This document shows, piece after piece, positions 51,830-59,297 of a DNA stretch of 64,000 nucleotides. The stretch comes from RHKX01 sp963826475 (GTDB taxonomy: Bacteria; Actinomycetota; Thermoleophilia; Solirubrobacterales; 70-9): positions 1,116,001 through 1,180,000 of the forward strand of contig CAWGXC010000003.1 in the NCBI GenBank assembly GCA_963826475.1, in the 5' to 3' direction. Within the stretch, counting starts at the first letter, position 1. Every line of letters starts with the position of its first letter. A program made the position numbers and the translations under genes. The notes under the pieces are model-generated. The model searched no databases and was not told where the DNA came from. It saw only the letters and a list, made by a program, of their open reading frames with translations.

Positions 51830-52653
51830 CCCAGTGGCTGCATTGTGCGCTGTCGGCCGGCGAAGGTGCTGACCGCGTCGATTCCGTGCCCGCGCATGAA
51901 CTCCAGGGCCCGGTCGTAAGCGAATCCGATCTGCTCCGGCACGTGAGCGTCGGAGGAGAGCGAGAACGGCACCCCAGCCTCGACGCAGAGGTCGACGAAG
52001 CCGGCAGCCGGGTAGATCTCGGCCACGGGTTTGCGCAGCCCGGCGGTCGAGACCTCGACCGCCACGTCGCTTTCGGCGATCGCCTCGACGGCGGGCTCGT
52101 AGAAGCGCCGGAGGTCGCCCTCGGGAAGCGGCCGGCCTCCGCCCCAGACCTTCACCAGGTCCGGATGAGCGATCACGTCGAAGAGCCCCGATCTCGCCGA
52201 CGCTGCGACCTCTGCGAAGTAGCGCTCCCAGACGCGATCGGGATCGTGATCCTCGAACGCCCAGATGTCCCAGCGGTCCTGATCCACCGACCCCTCGCCG
52301 ATGAAGTGGACGGAGCCGACGACGTAGTCGAAGTCGCGCGCGCCGAGCAGCGTCGCGATGCGGTCCTCGGCCCCCGGCACGTAGTCGGCCTCGATTCCCA
52401 CCCTGAGCCCGCTCGCGGCGAGGAATTCGCAGTAGGCATCCAGATCGTCGGTTGCCTGCTCCACCCAGAACGGGTGCTTCCAGACGTCGAGGGCCTGTCG
52501 AAACCGGTGGATATGCTCGGAGACTCCGAGCTCGGCGACGCCCGCGGCGTCAGCCGCCTCGCGATAGCGCGAGACGTTCGCGTCGGTGAAGTAGTCCTCG
52601 GGAGGGGTACCGGAACCATCCGGGCGCAGGTGGACGTGGTAGTCGGTGAGCAC
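51826..52653 (-). CDS. PHP-domain phosphatase (histidinol-phosphatase-like)
   Basis: A 275-residue metal-dependent phosphoesterase. PHP motifs in order: DYHVHLRPDG, ELGVSEHIH, GIEADYVPG, VGSVHFIGEG, VIAHPDLVKVWG, EVSTAGLRKP and SLSSDAHVPEQIG. These give the trinuclear metal site. HisK-type histidinol phosphatases share this layout. No his genes are adjacent, so histidinol phosphate is only the likeliest substrate. It is translationally coupled to ispF. Confidence 0.86.
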   Translation of the reverse strand: MLTDYHVHLRPDGSGTPPEDYFTDANVSRYREAADAAGVAELGVSEHIHRFRQALDVWKHPFWVEQATDDLDAYCEFLAASGLRVGIEADYVPGAEDRIATLLGARDFDYVVGSVHFIGEGSVDQDRWDIWAFEDHDPDRVWERYFAEVAASARSGLFDVIAHPDLVKVWGGGRPLPEGDLRRFYEPAVEAIAESDVAVEVSTAGLRKPVAEIYPAAGFVDLCVEAGVPFSLSSDAHVPEQIGFAYDRALEFMRGHGIDAVSTFAGRQRTMQPLG

Positions 52654-52670
52654 CGGGGTACCCTAGATGG

Positions 52671-52826
52671 ATGAGCACGCTCACCGATGCCGGCACCGCG
52701 CTCGCGATCTTCGCGGCCACGGCCGGCATCGCCGCGCTCCTCGGGGCGGCCAACTTCGGCACGGCGCTGGGGATCGGGCAGGTGGCGTTCGTCTTCGCTG
52801 CGTGCTTCGTGATGCTGCGGCGCTAG
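52671..52826 (+). CDS. 51-residue membrane protein
   Basis: A small open frame, MSTLTDAGTALAIFAATAGI onward, with two hydrophobic helices (about 8-25 and 33-49) ending VMLRR. It fits the gap between the diverging PHP gene (18 bp away) and the convergent ispD. Codon use has strong third-position GC and the frame stops cleanly. No ribosome-binding site is evident; TACCCT lies just upstream, so a leaderless message is possible. Function unknown. Confidence 0.5.
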   Translation: MSTLTDAGTALAIFAATAGIAALLGAANFGTALGIGQVAFVFAACFVMLRR

Positions 52827-52863
52827 ACGACTCCGGCGATTCGCCGATCCGCGCCCGTCCCGA

Positions 52864-53598
52864 CTACCGCTTGGCCTGAAGCAGCCCAGCGGCGGCGACA
52901 AGGTCGCCGGGGGTGGTCACCTTCAAGTTGCCCGCGGAGGACGGCTCCAGCAGGACCCTCCCCCCGGCGCGTTCGATCAGCCAGGCCTCGTCGGTCGCGA
53001 GATCGAGCTCGCCGGCCTTGCGAGCCCTCCCCTGCGCGCGCCGCAGGGCGTCGGTGCGGAAGGCCTGGGGCGTCTGCGCTCCCCAGAGCAGATCGCGGTC
53101 CAGGGTCTCGACGATCGTCCGGCTCGCCTCGCCGGCCGCCCGGTTCGCGCGCGATGCCGATGCCCGCTTGACGGTGTCGGCGATGGGCACGGCGGCGATC
53201 ACCCCATCGGCGTCCGAGTGAGCGGCGAGGTGGTCGACTACGCGGTCGATCAGCTCGGCGCTCACCAGCGGCCGGGCGGCGTCGTGAATCACGATCAGAT
53301 CGTGCTCCACCGACGCGAGGGCGAGAGCGACCGACTCGGCTCTCGTCGCGCCACCGGTGATCACCTCGGCCGATTCGCCGATGCCGAGCGCGTCGATCGA
53401 GGCGCGTGCTCGGTCCTCACCTCCCGGAGGCGCCGTCACGACGATCGAATCGATCGACCCGGCGGCGTCGAGCGCCAGCAGCGACCACTCGATCAGCGGT
53501 CGCCCGCCCAGCTCGACGAACGCCTTCGGGCCACCGGCCCCGAGCCTCTGCCCGGAGCCGGCGGCCGCGAGGACGGCCGTAGCGCGAGTCCCGCTCAG
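52864..53598 (-). CDS. ispD: 2-C-methyl-D-erythritol 4-phosphate cytidylyltransferase
   Basis: IspD couples CTP to methylerythritol phosphate. The nucleotide-binding start TAVLAAAGSGQRLGAGGPKA, VIHDAARPLV and the later WGAQTPQAFRTD and ATDEAWLIERAGG are all there. The first ATG/GTG/TTG in frame is GTG 53439, which would delete the CTP-binding loop. In frame, CTG 53598 overlaps the carD stop as CTGA, copying the ATGA coupling seen elsewhere, so I annotate a CTG start (244 residues, normal size). Confidence 0.88.
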   Translation of the reverse strand: MSGTRATAVLAAAGSGQRLGAGGPKAFVELGGRPLIEWSLLALDAAGSIDSIVVTAPPGGEDRARASIDALGIGESAEVITGGATRAESVALALASVEHDLIVIHDAARPLVSAELIDRVVDHLAAHSDADGVIAAVPIADTVKRASASRANRAAGEASRTIVETLDRDLLWGAQTPQAFRTDALRRAQGRARKAGELDLATDEAWLIERAGGRVLLEPSSAGNLKVTTPGDLVAAAGLLQAKR

Positions 53599-54158
53599 GC
53601 GGGTGTCCCGGCGGCGAAGCGGTCCGTGAGAAGCCCGTTGAGGTACTCCTCGGCGCCGTCCTCGTCGGTGTCCAGCGCGTACATGAACTCTGAGGCGAGG
53701 ATCTTCTTCGCCCGCGTGTACATCTGCTTCTCGCCCGTCGAGAGACCCTTCTCGATCTCACGGATCGCCAGGTTGCGAACGACCTCCGCGAGCTCGAAGA
53801 CGTCACCGGTCTTGATCTTCTCGCGGTTGTGCTTGAAGCGACGGTTCCAGTTCTTGGGCATCTCCGACACGTCGTCGCTGAGGACCGCTGTGACGCGCTT
53901 GACGTCGTCGGGGCCGATCACGCGGCGGAGGCCTGCCATCGCTGCGTTCTCGCAGGGGACCTGGACGGTCATGTCGTTGTGCAGGATCTTGATCGTCAGA
54001 TAGTCACGCTCCTCACCAAGGAGCTTCTTCGTTTCCTTCTTCTGGACCACGCCCGCCCCATGGTGCGGATAGACGACGTTGTCGCCGATCTCGAACACGG
54101 TGTGCAGGTTCTCGAGGTCGAGATCCGCGTCAGTTAGTTCGTCAACTTGCTCGGGAAT
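53595..54158 (-). CDS. carD: CarD-family transcription regulator
   Basis: CarD binds RNA polymerase beta and stabilises open promoter complexes. The RNAP-interaction domain reads FEIGDNVVYPHHGAG and the C-terminal helical DNA-binding domain reads MPKNWNRRFKHNREKI and EIEKGLSTGEKQMYTRAKK. GTG 54098 is the first ordinary start. However, the same frame extends upstream through an acidic stretch (PEQVDELTDADLDLENLHTV) to ATT 54158, which has a perfect AGGAGG (54173-54168) at 9 bases. I therefore annotate the ATT start (187 residues); 167 residues from GTG is the alternative. Confidence 0.9.
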   Translation of the reverse strand: MPEQVDELTDADLDLENLHTVFEIGDNVVYPHHGAGVVQKKETKKLLGEERDYLTIKILHNDMTVQVPCENAAMAGLRRVIGPDDVKRVTAVLSDDVSEMPKNWNRRFKHNREKIKTGDVFELAEVVRNLAIREIEKGLSTGEKQMYTRAKKILASEFMYALDTDEDGAEEYLNGLLTDRFAAGTPA

Positions 54159-54184
54159 TGTCGTCTACCTCCTGTGTTGGTTGG

Positions 54185-54206
54185 ACGGCGCCGTCACTGG
54201 CGCCGT
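54185..54206 (-). promoter_or_regulatory. GC-rich hairpin between disA and carD
   Basis: ACGGCGCC and GGCGCCGT (8 bp, 6-base loop) form a stem at the disA stop codon, 11 bases before the carD ribosome-binding site. There is no T-run. It may partly terminate disA transcription or protect the 5' end of a carD message. Confidence 0.45.
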
Positions 54207-55318
54207 TATGTGAGCGGGTATCGCTCGAAGATCTCGGATTCGCGGACCCGGTCCAGGCCCTCGCGGATGTCTGCGGCTCGGTCGGTGCCCACGCCGTCGA
54301 CCGCCGCCAGCTCCTCGTCGGTGGCCGCGAGGATCTCCTCGAGGCTGCCGAAGTGGCGGATCACCTTCTCGCCGACCAGTCGCGGCAGGCGCGGGATCCG
54401 ACCCAGCGCACGGTAGCCGCGAGCCGACACCTGCAGGTCGTGCGGGTTGACCTTGCGGTCGTGCCCGAACACCTCAGCCAGCCGGCCGAGGTCGAGAAGC
54501 TCCTGATGGGAGAGCTTGGTCAGCTCGGCGAGGATCACGTCCAGCGTCGCCTCGGAGTCATCCGGGGCGTAGTCGCGCACGAGCGCGGCGCGGTCGGCGA
54601 GCACGCCGAAGGCCGTCTCCTCGAGCTGCATCTCGATCAGGCGCCCCTCCGCGCCGAGCTCGATGATGTAGCGCTCCACCTCGTTGGAGGTGCGCAGAAG
54701 CATCTCGGCCCGCTGGGCGACCGTGAGGACGTCGTGGAGGCTCGCCGCCCCCGCCATCTCGACAGTCGTCAGTCGCGCCGTGACGCGATCGAGCCGCAGC
54801 CGGTACTTCTCCATCGTCGCCAGGCCCTGGTTGGCCTTGCTGAGCACGGTCGGGATGTCCTGAAGGATGTACTTGGTGCCGCCGAGATAGATCGAGACGA
54901 CGTCGCGACGTGCGGAGATCGCGATCACGAGCGCCTTCGTCTGCTTCGAAACGCGCTCGGCGGTCCGGTGCCGGGTCCCGGTCTCGGAGGAGTGGATCGT
55001 CGGATCCGGCATCAACTGGACGTTGGCCCAGGAGATCCGCTTGGCCTCCGGATCGAGGACGATTGCGCCGTCCATCTTCGCCACCTGGTAGAGCAGACCC
55101 GGCGTGTAGTCGACGTCGAGCTTGAGGCCGCCGGAGAAGAGGAATGAGATCTCCTCGGGCTCGCCGATCACGATCAGGGCGCCGGTCGAGGCGTTGATCA
55201 CGTTGTCGATGCCCTCGCGCAGGGTCGTTCCGGGCGCGACCATGTCGAGCGCCCGCAAGAGCCTCGGGTCCTGGTGCACCAGAGCTACCGTTGTGTCATC
55301 CCAAGGAGCCAGCGCCAT
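54206..55318 (-). CDS. disA: DNA integrity scanning diadenylate cyclase
   Basis: DisA makes c-di-AMP from two ATP and stalls at branched DNA. The DAC domain carries D83-G84-A85 and the RHRTAER motif (R116-H117-R118-T119) with the Ser-Glu-Thr-Gly before it. A helical spine follows, and the C-terminal helix-hairpin-helix contains LVGEKVIRHFGSLEEILAAT and VDGVGTDRAADIREGL. Length 370. It follows radA by 100 bp and precedes carD, as in mycobacteria and Bacillus. Confidence 0.96.
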   Translation of the reverse strand: MALAPWDDTTVALVHQDPRLLRALDMVAPGTTLREGIDNVINASTGALIVIGEPEEISFLFSGGLKLDVDYTPGLLYQVAKMDGAIVLDPEAKRISWANVQLMPDPTIHSSETGTRHRTAERVSKQTKALVIAISARRDVVSIYLGGTKYILQDIPTVLSKANQGLATMEKYRLRLDRVTARLTTVEMAGAASLHDVLTVAQRAEMLLRTSNEVERYIIELGAEGRLIEMQLEETAFGVLADRAALVRDYAPDDSEATLDVILAELTKLSHQELLDLGRLAEVFGHDRKVNPHDLQVSARGYRALGRIPRLPRLVGEKVIRHFGSLEEILAATDEELAAVDGVGTDRAADIREGLDRVRESEIFERYPLT

Positions 55319-55418
55319 GACTCCGTCAATGATGGCAGAAGGAGCTAAATTCCCCGGTTCTGGTCTGATTCGGCCGGGCGGATCGGGAAATGTCTGTCAG
55401 ATGGCCGTCGCCCGGAGG

Positions 55419-56822
55419 CTAGGCCGCTTCGCGCAGGGAGCCGGGTCCGGCCCGCTTGCGGGCGGCGATCAGAGCCGCACGCAAGGTTTCGCTCATCGCC
55501 ATTCCCGATGGTGCCTCGCGCAGCCGCGGTCCGAGCACGGGCTCGAGCCCGAACTTGCGCGCCTCCGCCACGCGCCGCTCGGCATGGGCGACGTAGCGCA
55601 GCTCGCCCGTCAGGCCGACCTCGCCGAAGCAGGCGAGGGGCTTGCCGGTGCCGTCGCTGAGTGGCTCACCCCGGTGAGCGGAGGCGATCGCCAGCGCGAT
55701 CGCCAGGTCGGCGCCCGGCTCGTCGACGCGAACGCCGCCGGCGACGTTGACGAAGACGTCCGCCCCTCCGACCTGCACGCCGCCGTGGCGGGCGAGGACG
55801 GCGAGGATCATGGCCAGACGGTTGCGGTCGATCCCGTTGGCGACGCGCCGCGGGGGAACGACCTCGGTCGGGGCGACCAGCGCCTGCACCTCGACGAGGA
55901 GCGGCCTGGTGCCCTCCATCGCGCAGAGGACGACCGAGCCGGCCGCTGCGGTGGCCTCGCCGACGAACCGCGCCGAGGGATCCTCGACCTCAACCAGGCC
56001 GCCCGAGCGCATCTCGAACACGCCCAGCTCGCTGGTCGCCCCGAAGCGGTTCTTGAGCGCCCTCAGGGTCCGATAGGAACGCTCGCGCTCGCCCTCGAAG
56101 AGCAGCACGCAGTCGACCAGGTGCTCGAGGACGCGCGGTCCGGCCACCGCGCCCTCCTTGGTCACGTGCCCGACCAGAATCAACGCCGTGCCGATGCGCT
56201 TGGCGACCTCCATCAAGCCGTTGGCCACCTCCCGGACCTGGGCGACCGAGCCCGGCGCGCTGGTCAGCTCGTCGGAATGCATCGTCTGGACCGAGTCGAT
56301 CACGCAGGCATCGGGCCGCTCGCTCTCGAGCACATCGATCACGCTCGCCAGATCGGTCTCGGCCAGCGCCGGGACGTCCAATGCACCCGCTCCGAGGCGC
56401 TCGGCCCGCATGCGGACCTGCGCGGCCGACTCCTCGCCCGTCACGTAGAGGACCTGCCGGCCTGCCCGTGCGAGATTGCCGAGCGCCATCGCCGTGATCG
56501 TGCTCTTGCCGATGCCCGGGGAGCCACCCAACAGCACGAGCGAGCCGGGCACGAGCCCCCCACCGAGGACCCGGTCGAGCTCGCCGATGCCGGTTCCGAG
56601 TCGCTCCTCCGCCGGGGCGACTACGTCGCGGAGCGGTACTGAACGCTGCGGCGTCGCCCCGCGTCGCCGACCGGAGCCGCCGCCGGCACGCTTTGCGGCG
56701 GCCGGCTGGACGGCCACCTCATCGAGCGTGTTCCAGGCCGAGCAGCCGCCGCACTGCCCGGACCAGGCGAAGGCCTCGTGCCCGCATTCGCGGCAGACGT
56801 ACTTGGATCGCTGTCGGGCCAT
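55419..56822 (-). CDS. radA: DNA repair protein RadA (Sms)
   Basis: A RecA-like helicase for branch migration. The N-terminal zinc finger uses C10, C13, C24 and C27. Walker A is LLGGSPGIGKST, Walker B lies in ACVIDSVQTMHSDE, and the RadA-specific KNRFG motif is at LKNRFGATSELG. The C-terminal Lon-like domain includes LARHGGVQVGGADVFVNVAG. Start Met 56822 (467 residues) avoids six extra residues without a binding site. Confidence 0.95.
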   Translation of the reverse strand: MARQRSKYVCRECGHEAFAWSGQCGGCSAWNTLDEVAVQPAAAKRAGGGSGRRRGATPQRSVPLRDVVAPAEERLGTGIGELDRVLGGGLVPGSLVLLGGSPGIGKSTITAMALGNLARAGRQVLYVTGEESAAQVRMRAERLGAGALDVPALAETDLASVIDVLESERPDACVIDSVQTMHSDELTSAPGSVAQVREVANGLMEVAKRIGTALILVGHVTKEGAVAGPRVLEHLVDCVLLFEGERERSYRTLRALKNRFGATSELGVFEMRSGGLVEVEDPSARFVGEATAAAGSVVLCAMEGTRPLLVEVQALVAPTEVVPPRRVANGIDRNRLAMILAVLARHGGVQVGGADVFVNVAGGVRVDEPGADLAIALAIASAHRGEPLSDGTGKPLACFGEVGLTGELRYVAHAERRVAEARKFGLEPVLGPRLREAPSGMAMSETLRAALIAARKRAGPGSLREAA

Positions 56823-56866
56823 CGCCACCGATCCTGCCAAGCCCGGGGGACGGCACCGCGCCCCGG

Positions 56867-57307
56867 CTAGTCGATCACGTAGCTCATGCGAGCGGCTGTC
56901 ACCGTGCCGCCCCTCCCGAACCTGATCGACAAGGTCTGGTATTCACCACCGAAGCCTTCCCTCACGAATCCGGAGCCGTAGGTCCACTCCTGCGTCCCCG
57001 CTGGCACCTTTCGGCGCACCCCATACTCGGCCCCGAGCATTTGCTTCACCCTGCTGGTGCTGAGGCCGTCGAGAGCGCCACACTCAGCAAGGCCGACGCC
57101 CTGCTCCTCCTGGGCATTGGACTCGGAGTTGTCCTCTCACGCCGATCGGTCGAACTCGAATTCGCCGCAGTCGACATCGACGCGCGAGCCGAACGCGGAC
57201 GACAACACCGCGCTCACGCCAATAACGAGGGCAGCGCCGATTAGCGGGATGGCCAGCAGCGTCACCGCAGCGATGACGAAGTTGAGGCGGCGTTCGCGCC
57301 TATCCAT
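56867..57307 (-). pseudogene. Membrane-anchored BamE/SmpA-like gene split by an in-frame TGA
   Basis: The frame opens at ATG 57307 with a short basic start and a transmembrane helix (FVIAAVTLLAIPLIGAALVI), runs to DCGEFEFDRSA and meets TGA at 57139-57137. The same frame continues without shift through ALDGLSTSRVKQMLGAEYG and GTQEWTYGSGF to a stop at 56867, 146 codons in all. The second half resembles the SmpA/BamE fold. The context GCG-TGA-GAG suggests a CGA to TGA change. It could also be a short membrane protein plus a dead remnant. Confidence 0.6.
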
Positions 57308-57401
57308 TGCCCACGGTCTCGAGCGTACCCCGGCGCGGCCACGGATCCACCGCCTGCGATCGCGGCCCATCGTCCACCGAGATCTGACTTCGGTTGCGAA
57401 C

Positions 57402-57436
57402 TGCCATCTACTGACCGCGGAGAGCAGTAAATGGCA
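57402..57436. terminator. Imperfect 12-bp inverted repeat
   Basis: TGCCATCTACTG (57402-57413) and CAGTAAATGGCA (57425-57436) pair with one mismatch around an 11-base loop. It lies 76 bases beyond the stop of the anti-sigma-like gene on the minus strand and may end its transcription. The surrounding 140 bp has no gene. Confidence 0.4.
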
Positions 57437-57511
57437 TCTCAGGGTCGGGGTGAGGGAATTGCTTCTCGCCCGGACGGCAAGTGGGGGCGGATAGCTCGAG
57501 GAAGACTCCTT

Positions 57512-58612
57512 TCAGGGGTACTCGATGCAATTCATCATCTGGTCGTAGACCTGCTTGTCGCCGTCACCCTTGGCTACCGTGTTCGCGTACATGCGGAAGT
57601 CCTGGTCGAGGGCTCCGGTCTTCGCCTGGGCCTTCACCGCGGGCCAGTTCTCCGCGTTGAGCAGCTGGTCGATTGCGGCCTGCGCGGCTGCCTTGTCGCC
57701 CGCCTTGTCGGCCCGCCACCACTCGTCGAGCCATCCGCAATAGGCGCCGTAAAGGACGTAGGCCGTGAACTGGTAGCTGTCCTGGGGCATGCTCTCCGGC
57801 TCGATCGCCGAGCGGTCGAAGCCGTCGGGGAGAGGGACGCCCTCTAGGACCCGATCGAATCCGCTGCTCTGATCGGCGGGCTTGACCACGCTGTCGGGCA
57901 TCGCCTCGAGCCAGGTCTCGACGTCGGTGGCGACGATCGAGTCGAGGCGGGAGTAGAAGTCCTCCGCATTCGCCGCTGAACCCCTGATGATCATGAAGGA
58001 GCCGTCGCGGACCGGCAGTTCAACCTGGAACTCCTTGGACGGCCCAGCCAAGGCGTACTCGAGCCCCTGCTCCCCGGCGATGTCGACCGGATTACCCTGC
58101 TCCCGCGTCCGCATCCGGTACTCGTCCGCCGGATACCAGTGCATGTCCAGGATGTCGCCGCCGTGAGGACATCCTGCACACGGGGCCGGGCGAGAGTGGG
58201 TCCCCTTCTCGTCGTCGAAGCCGACCTCGCCCGACTCGGGGGAGTCGAACTGCGCGTAGTAGATGTCCCAGCCGGGCTCGGTGACCAGAAGCCGCCTGAT
58301 TGGCCTCAGCGACCTTGACCGCCTCTGCCGCGAAGGCCGAGCTTTTGCCGCTGCCGCCATCACTCCCGGGTCGAGCAGGGCGAGGGCGACGAGGGCGACC
58401 GCGACGATGCAGCCGAATGCAACCGACGAGCCGCACGGCGCGCCACCGGCTCGGCCGCGGGACGAGGGCCGAGTGCATCCGGCGTAAGGCGTCGCGAGAA
58501 TCTCGGCGAGCAGCTCCTCGCTCCGCCGGGGCGAAGTCGAAAGTCTCGCCTCGCGAATCCCTTCGAGCGGGTCGGCAACGATGAGCGCGCGATCCAGTTC
58601 GTCGTCCGTCAT
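57512..58612 (-). CDS. Membrane protein partner of an ECF sigma factor, with a frameshifted patch
   Basis: A 366-residue protein starting MTDDELDRALIVADPLEGIR, the opening of proteins that follow certain actinobacterial ECF sigma genes. One helix (about 64-86) precedes an external domain with LLVTEPGWDIYYAQFDSPES and many Trp/Tyr. Residues about 90-105 (an Arg/Ser run) are out of frame: read in the next frame the same DNA gives SSAFAAEAVKVAEAN, as expected for the family. A lost and a regained base at roughly 58,345 and 58,297 explain this. It overlaps the sigma gene by ATGA. Possibly decaying. Confidence 0.62.
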   Translation of the reverse strand: MTDDELDRALIVADPLEGIREARLSTSPRRSEELLAEILATPYAGCTRPSSRGRAGGAPCGSSVAFGCIVAVALVALALLDPGVMAAAAKARPSRQRRSRSLRPIRRLLVTEPGWDIYYAQFDSPESGEVGFDDEKGTHSRPAPCAGCPHGGDILDMHWYPADEYRMRTREQGNPVDIAGEQGLEYALAGPSKEFQVELPVRDGSFMIIRGSAANAEDFYSRLDSIVATDVETWLEAMPDSVVKPADQSSGFDRVLEGVPLPDGFDRSAIEPESMPQDSYQFTAYVLYGAYCGWLDEWWRADKAGDKAAAQAAIDQLLNAENWPAVKAQAKTGALDQDFRMYANTVAKGDGDKQVYDQMMNCIEYP

Positions 58613-59196
58613 GACGTCTCCTCGCGTCGCGATTCGGGCCGGACCTCTGCCGGCTCAGGTTGAAGACTGCCCCTCGAGGTCCGTCGCGCAGGCGCAACCG
58701 TGCCCGGTGCAGCCGCGTTCGCGCAGCAGCCGGCTCGATTCCCATCGACGCGTGCCGCCTCGCTCGGCGTCAATCCCTCCCAGCTCGTCAACAGGACGAT
58801 CTCCCGATCGTCCTCCGCGAGCCGGCTCAGCGCCTGCCGGACGACCGAGCGCATCTCGAGATCGTCAGTGAAGTCAGTTGTGGAGATTGCGCCCGAGCTC
58901 AATACGCAGGCGTTCGCCGAGACGGCTCCGGCGGCACGGTCGAGCGACTCATGATTGGCAAGGACGTTGCGGGCGACTCCAAGCAGCCAGAACCTGGTCC
59001 CCTCCCCCGCTGGCACTGAGTCGAACCGGCGCCACGCCGTGAGCATGGTCTCGGAGACGACGTCGGCTGCATCTTCGGGCCTCGCGGTGCGGCGCAACGC
59101 AAAGCCGAGGACGGCGGGCGAGTTCTCCCTGAAGAGCCGCTCGAAGCGCGCCCGCTCTCCCCTCTGTGGATCCCTGGCGCCCCATCGGTACAGAAT
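58609..59196 (-). pseudogene. ECF sigma factor with two compensated frameshift patches and no clear start
   Basis: The frame contains ECF elements: RARFERLFRENSPAVLGFAL, DAADVVSETMLTAWRRFD, FWLLGVARNVLANH and LAEDDREIVLLTSWEGLTPS. Two stretches are foreign in frame but familiar in another: 58886-58950 reads RLGERLRIELGR two bases over, and 58672-58747 reads MGIEPAAARTRLHRARLRL, the missing half of the region 4 helix-turn-helix. No ATG/GTG/TTG precedes region 2; ATT 59196 or CTG 59193 would be needed. As it stands promoter -35 recognition should be lost. Confidence 0.65.
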
Positions 59197-59251
59197 GTCC
59201 GGTTGAGGCGGCAGCGTTACGCTGCCGGCGATTTCAGCCGTCGCTTCCTGG

Positions 59252-59276
59252 CTTGACTTCGAATAGCGAAGTCAAG
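59252..59276. terminator. Perfect 10-bp inverted repeat after clpC
   Basis: CTTGACTTCG and CGAAGTCAAG flank a 5-base loop, 22 bases past the clpC stop. There is no T-run, so it is either a Rho-assisted terminator or a regulator site in front of the ECF gene. Confidence 0.5.
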
Positions 59277-59297
59277 TGCGGATTCGTGGCCTGAGCG

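Noticed and set aside
52864..53439. ispD starting at GTG 53439
   Set aside because: This would delete the AAAGSGQRLG CTP-binding loop and about 50 conserved residues that are present in frame upstream.
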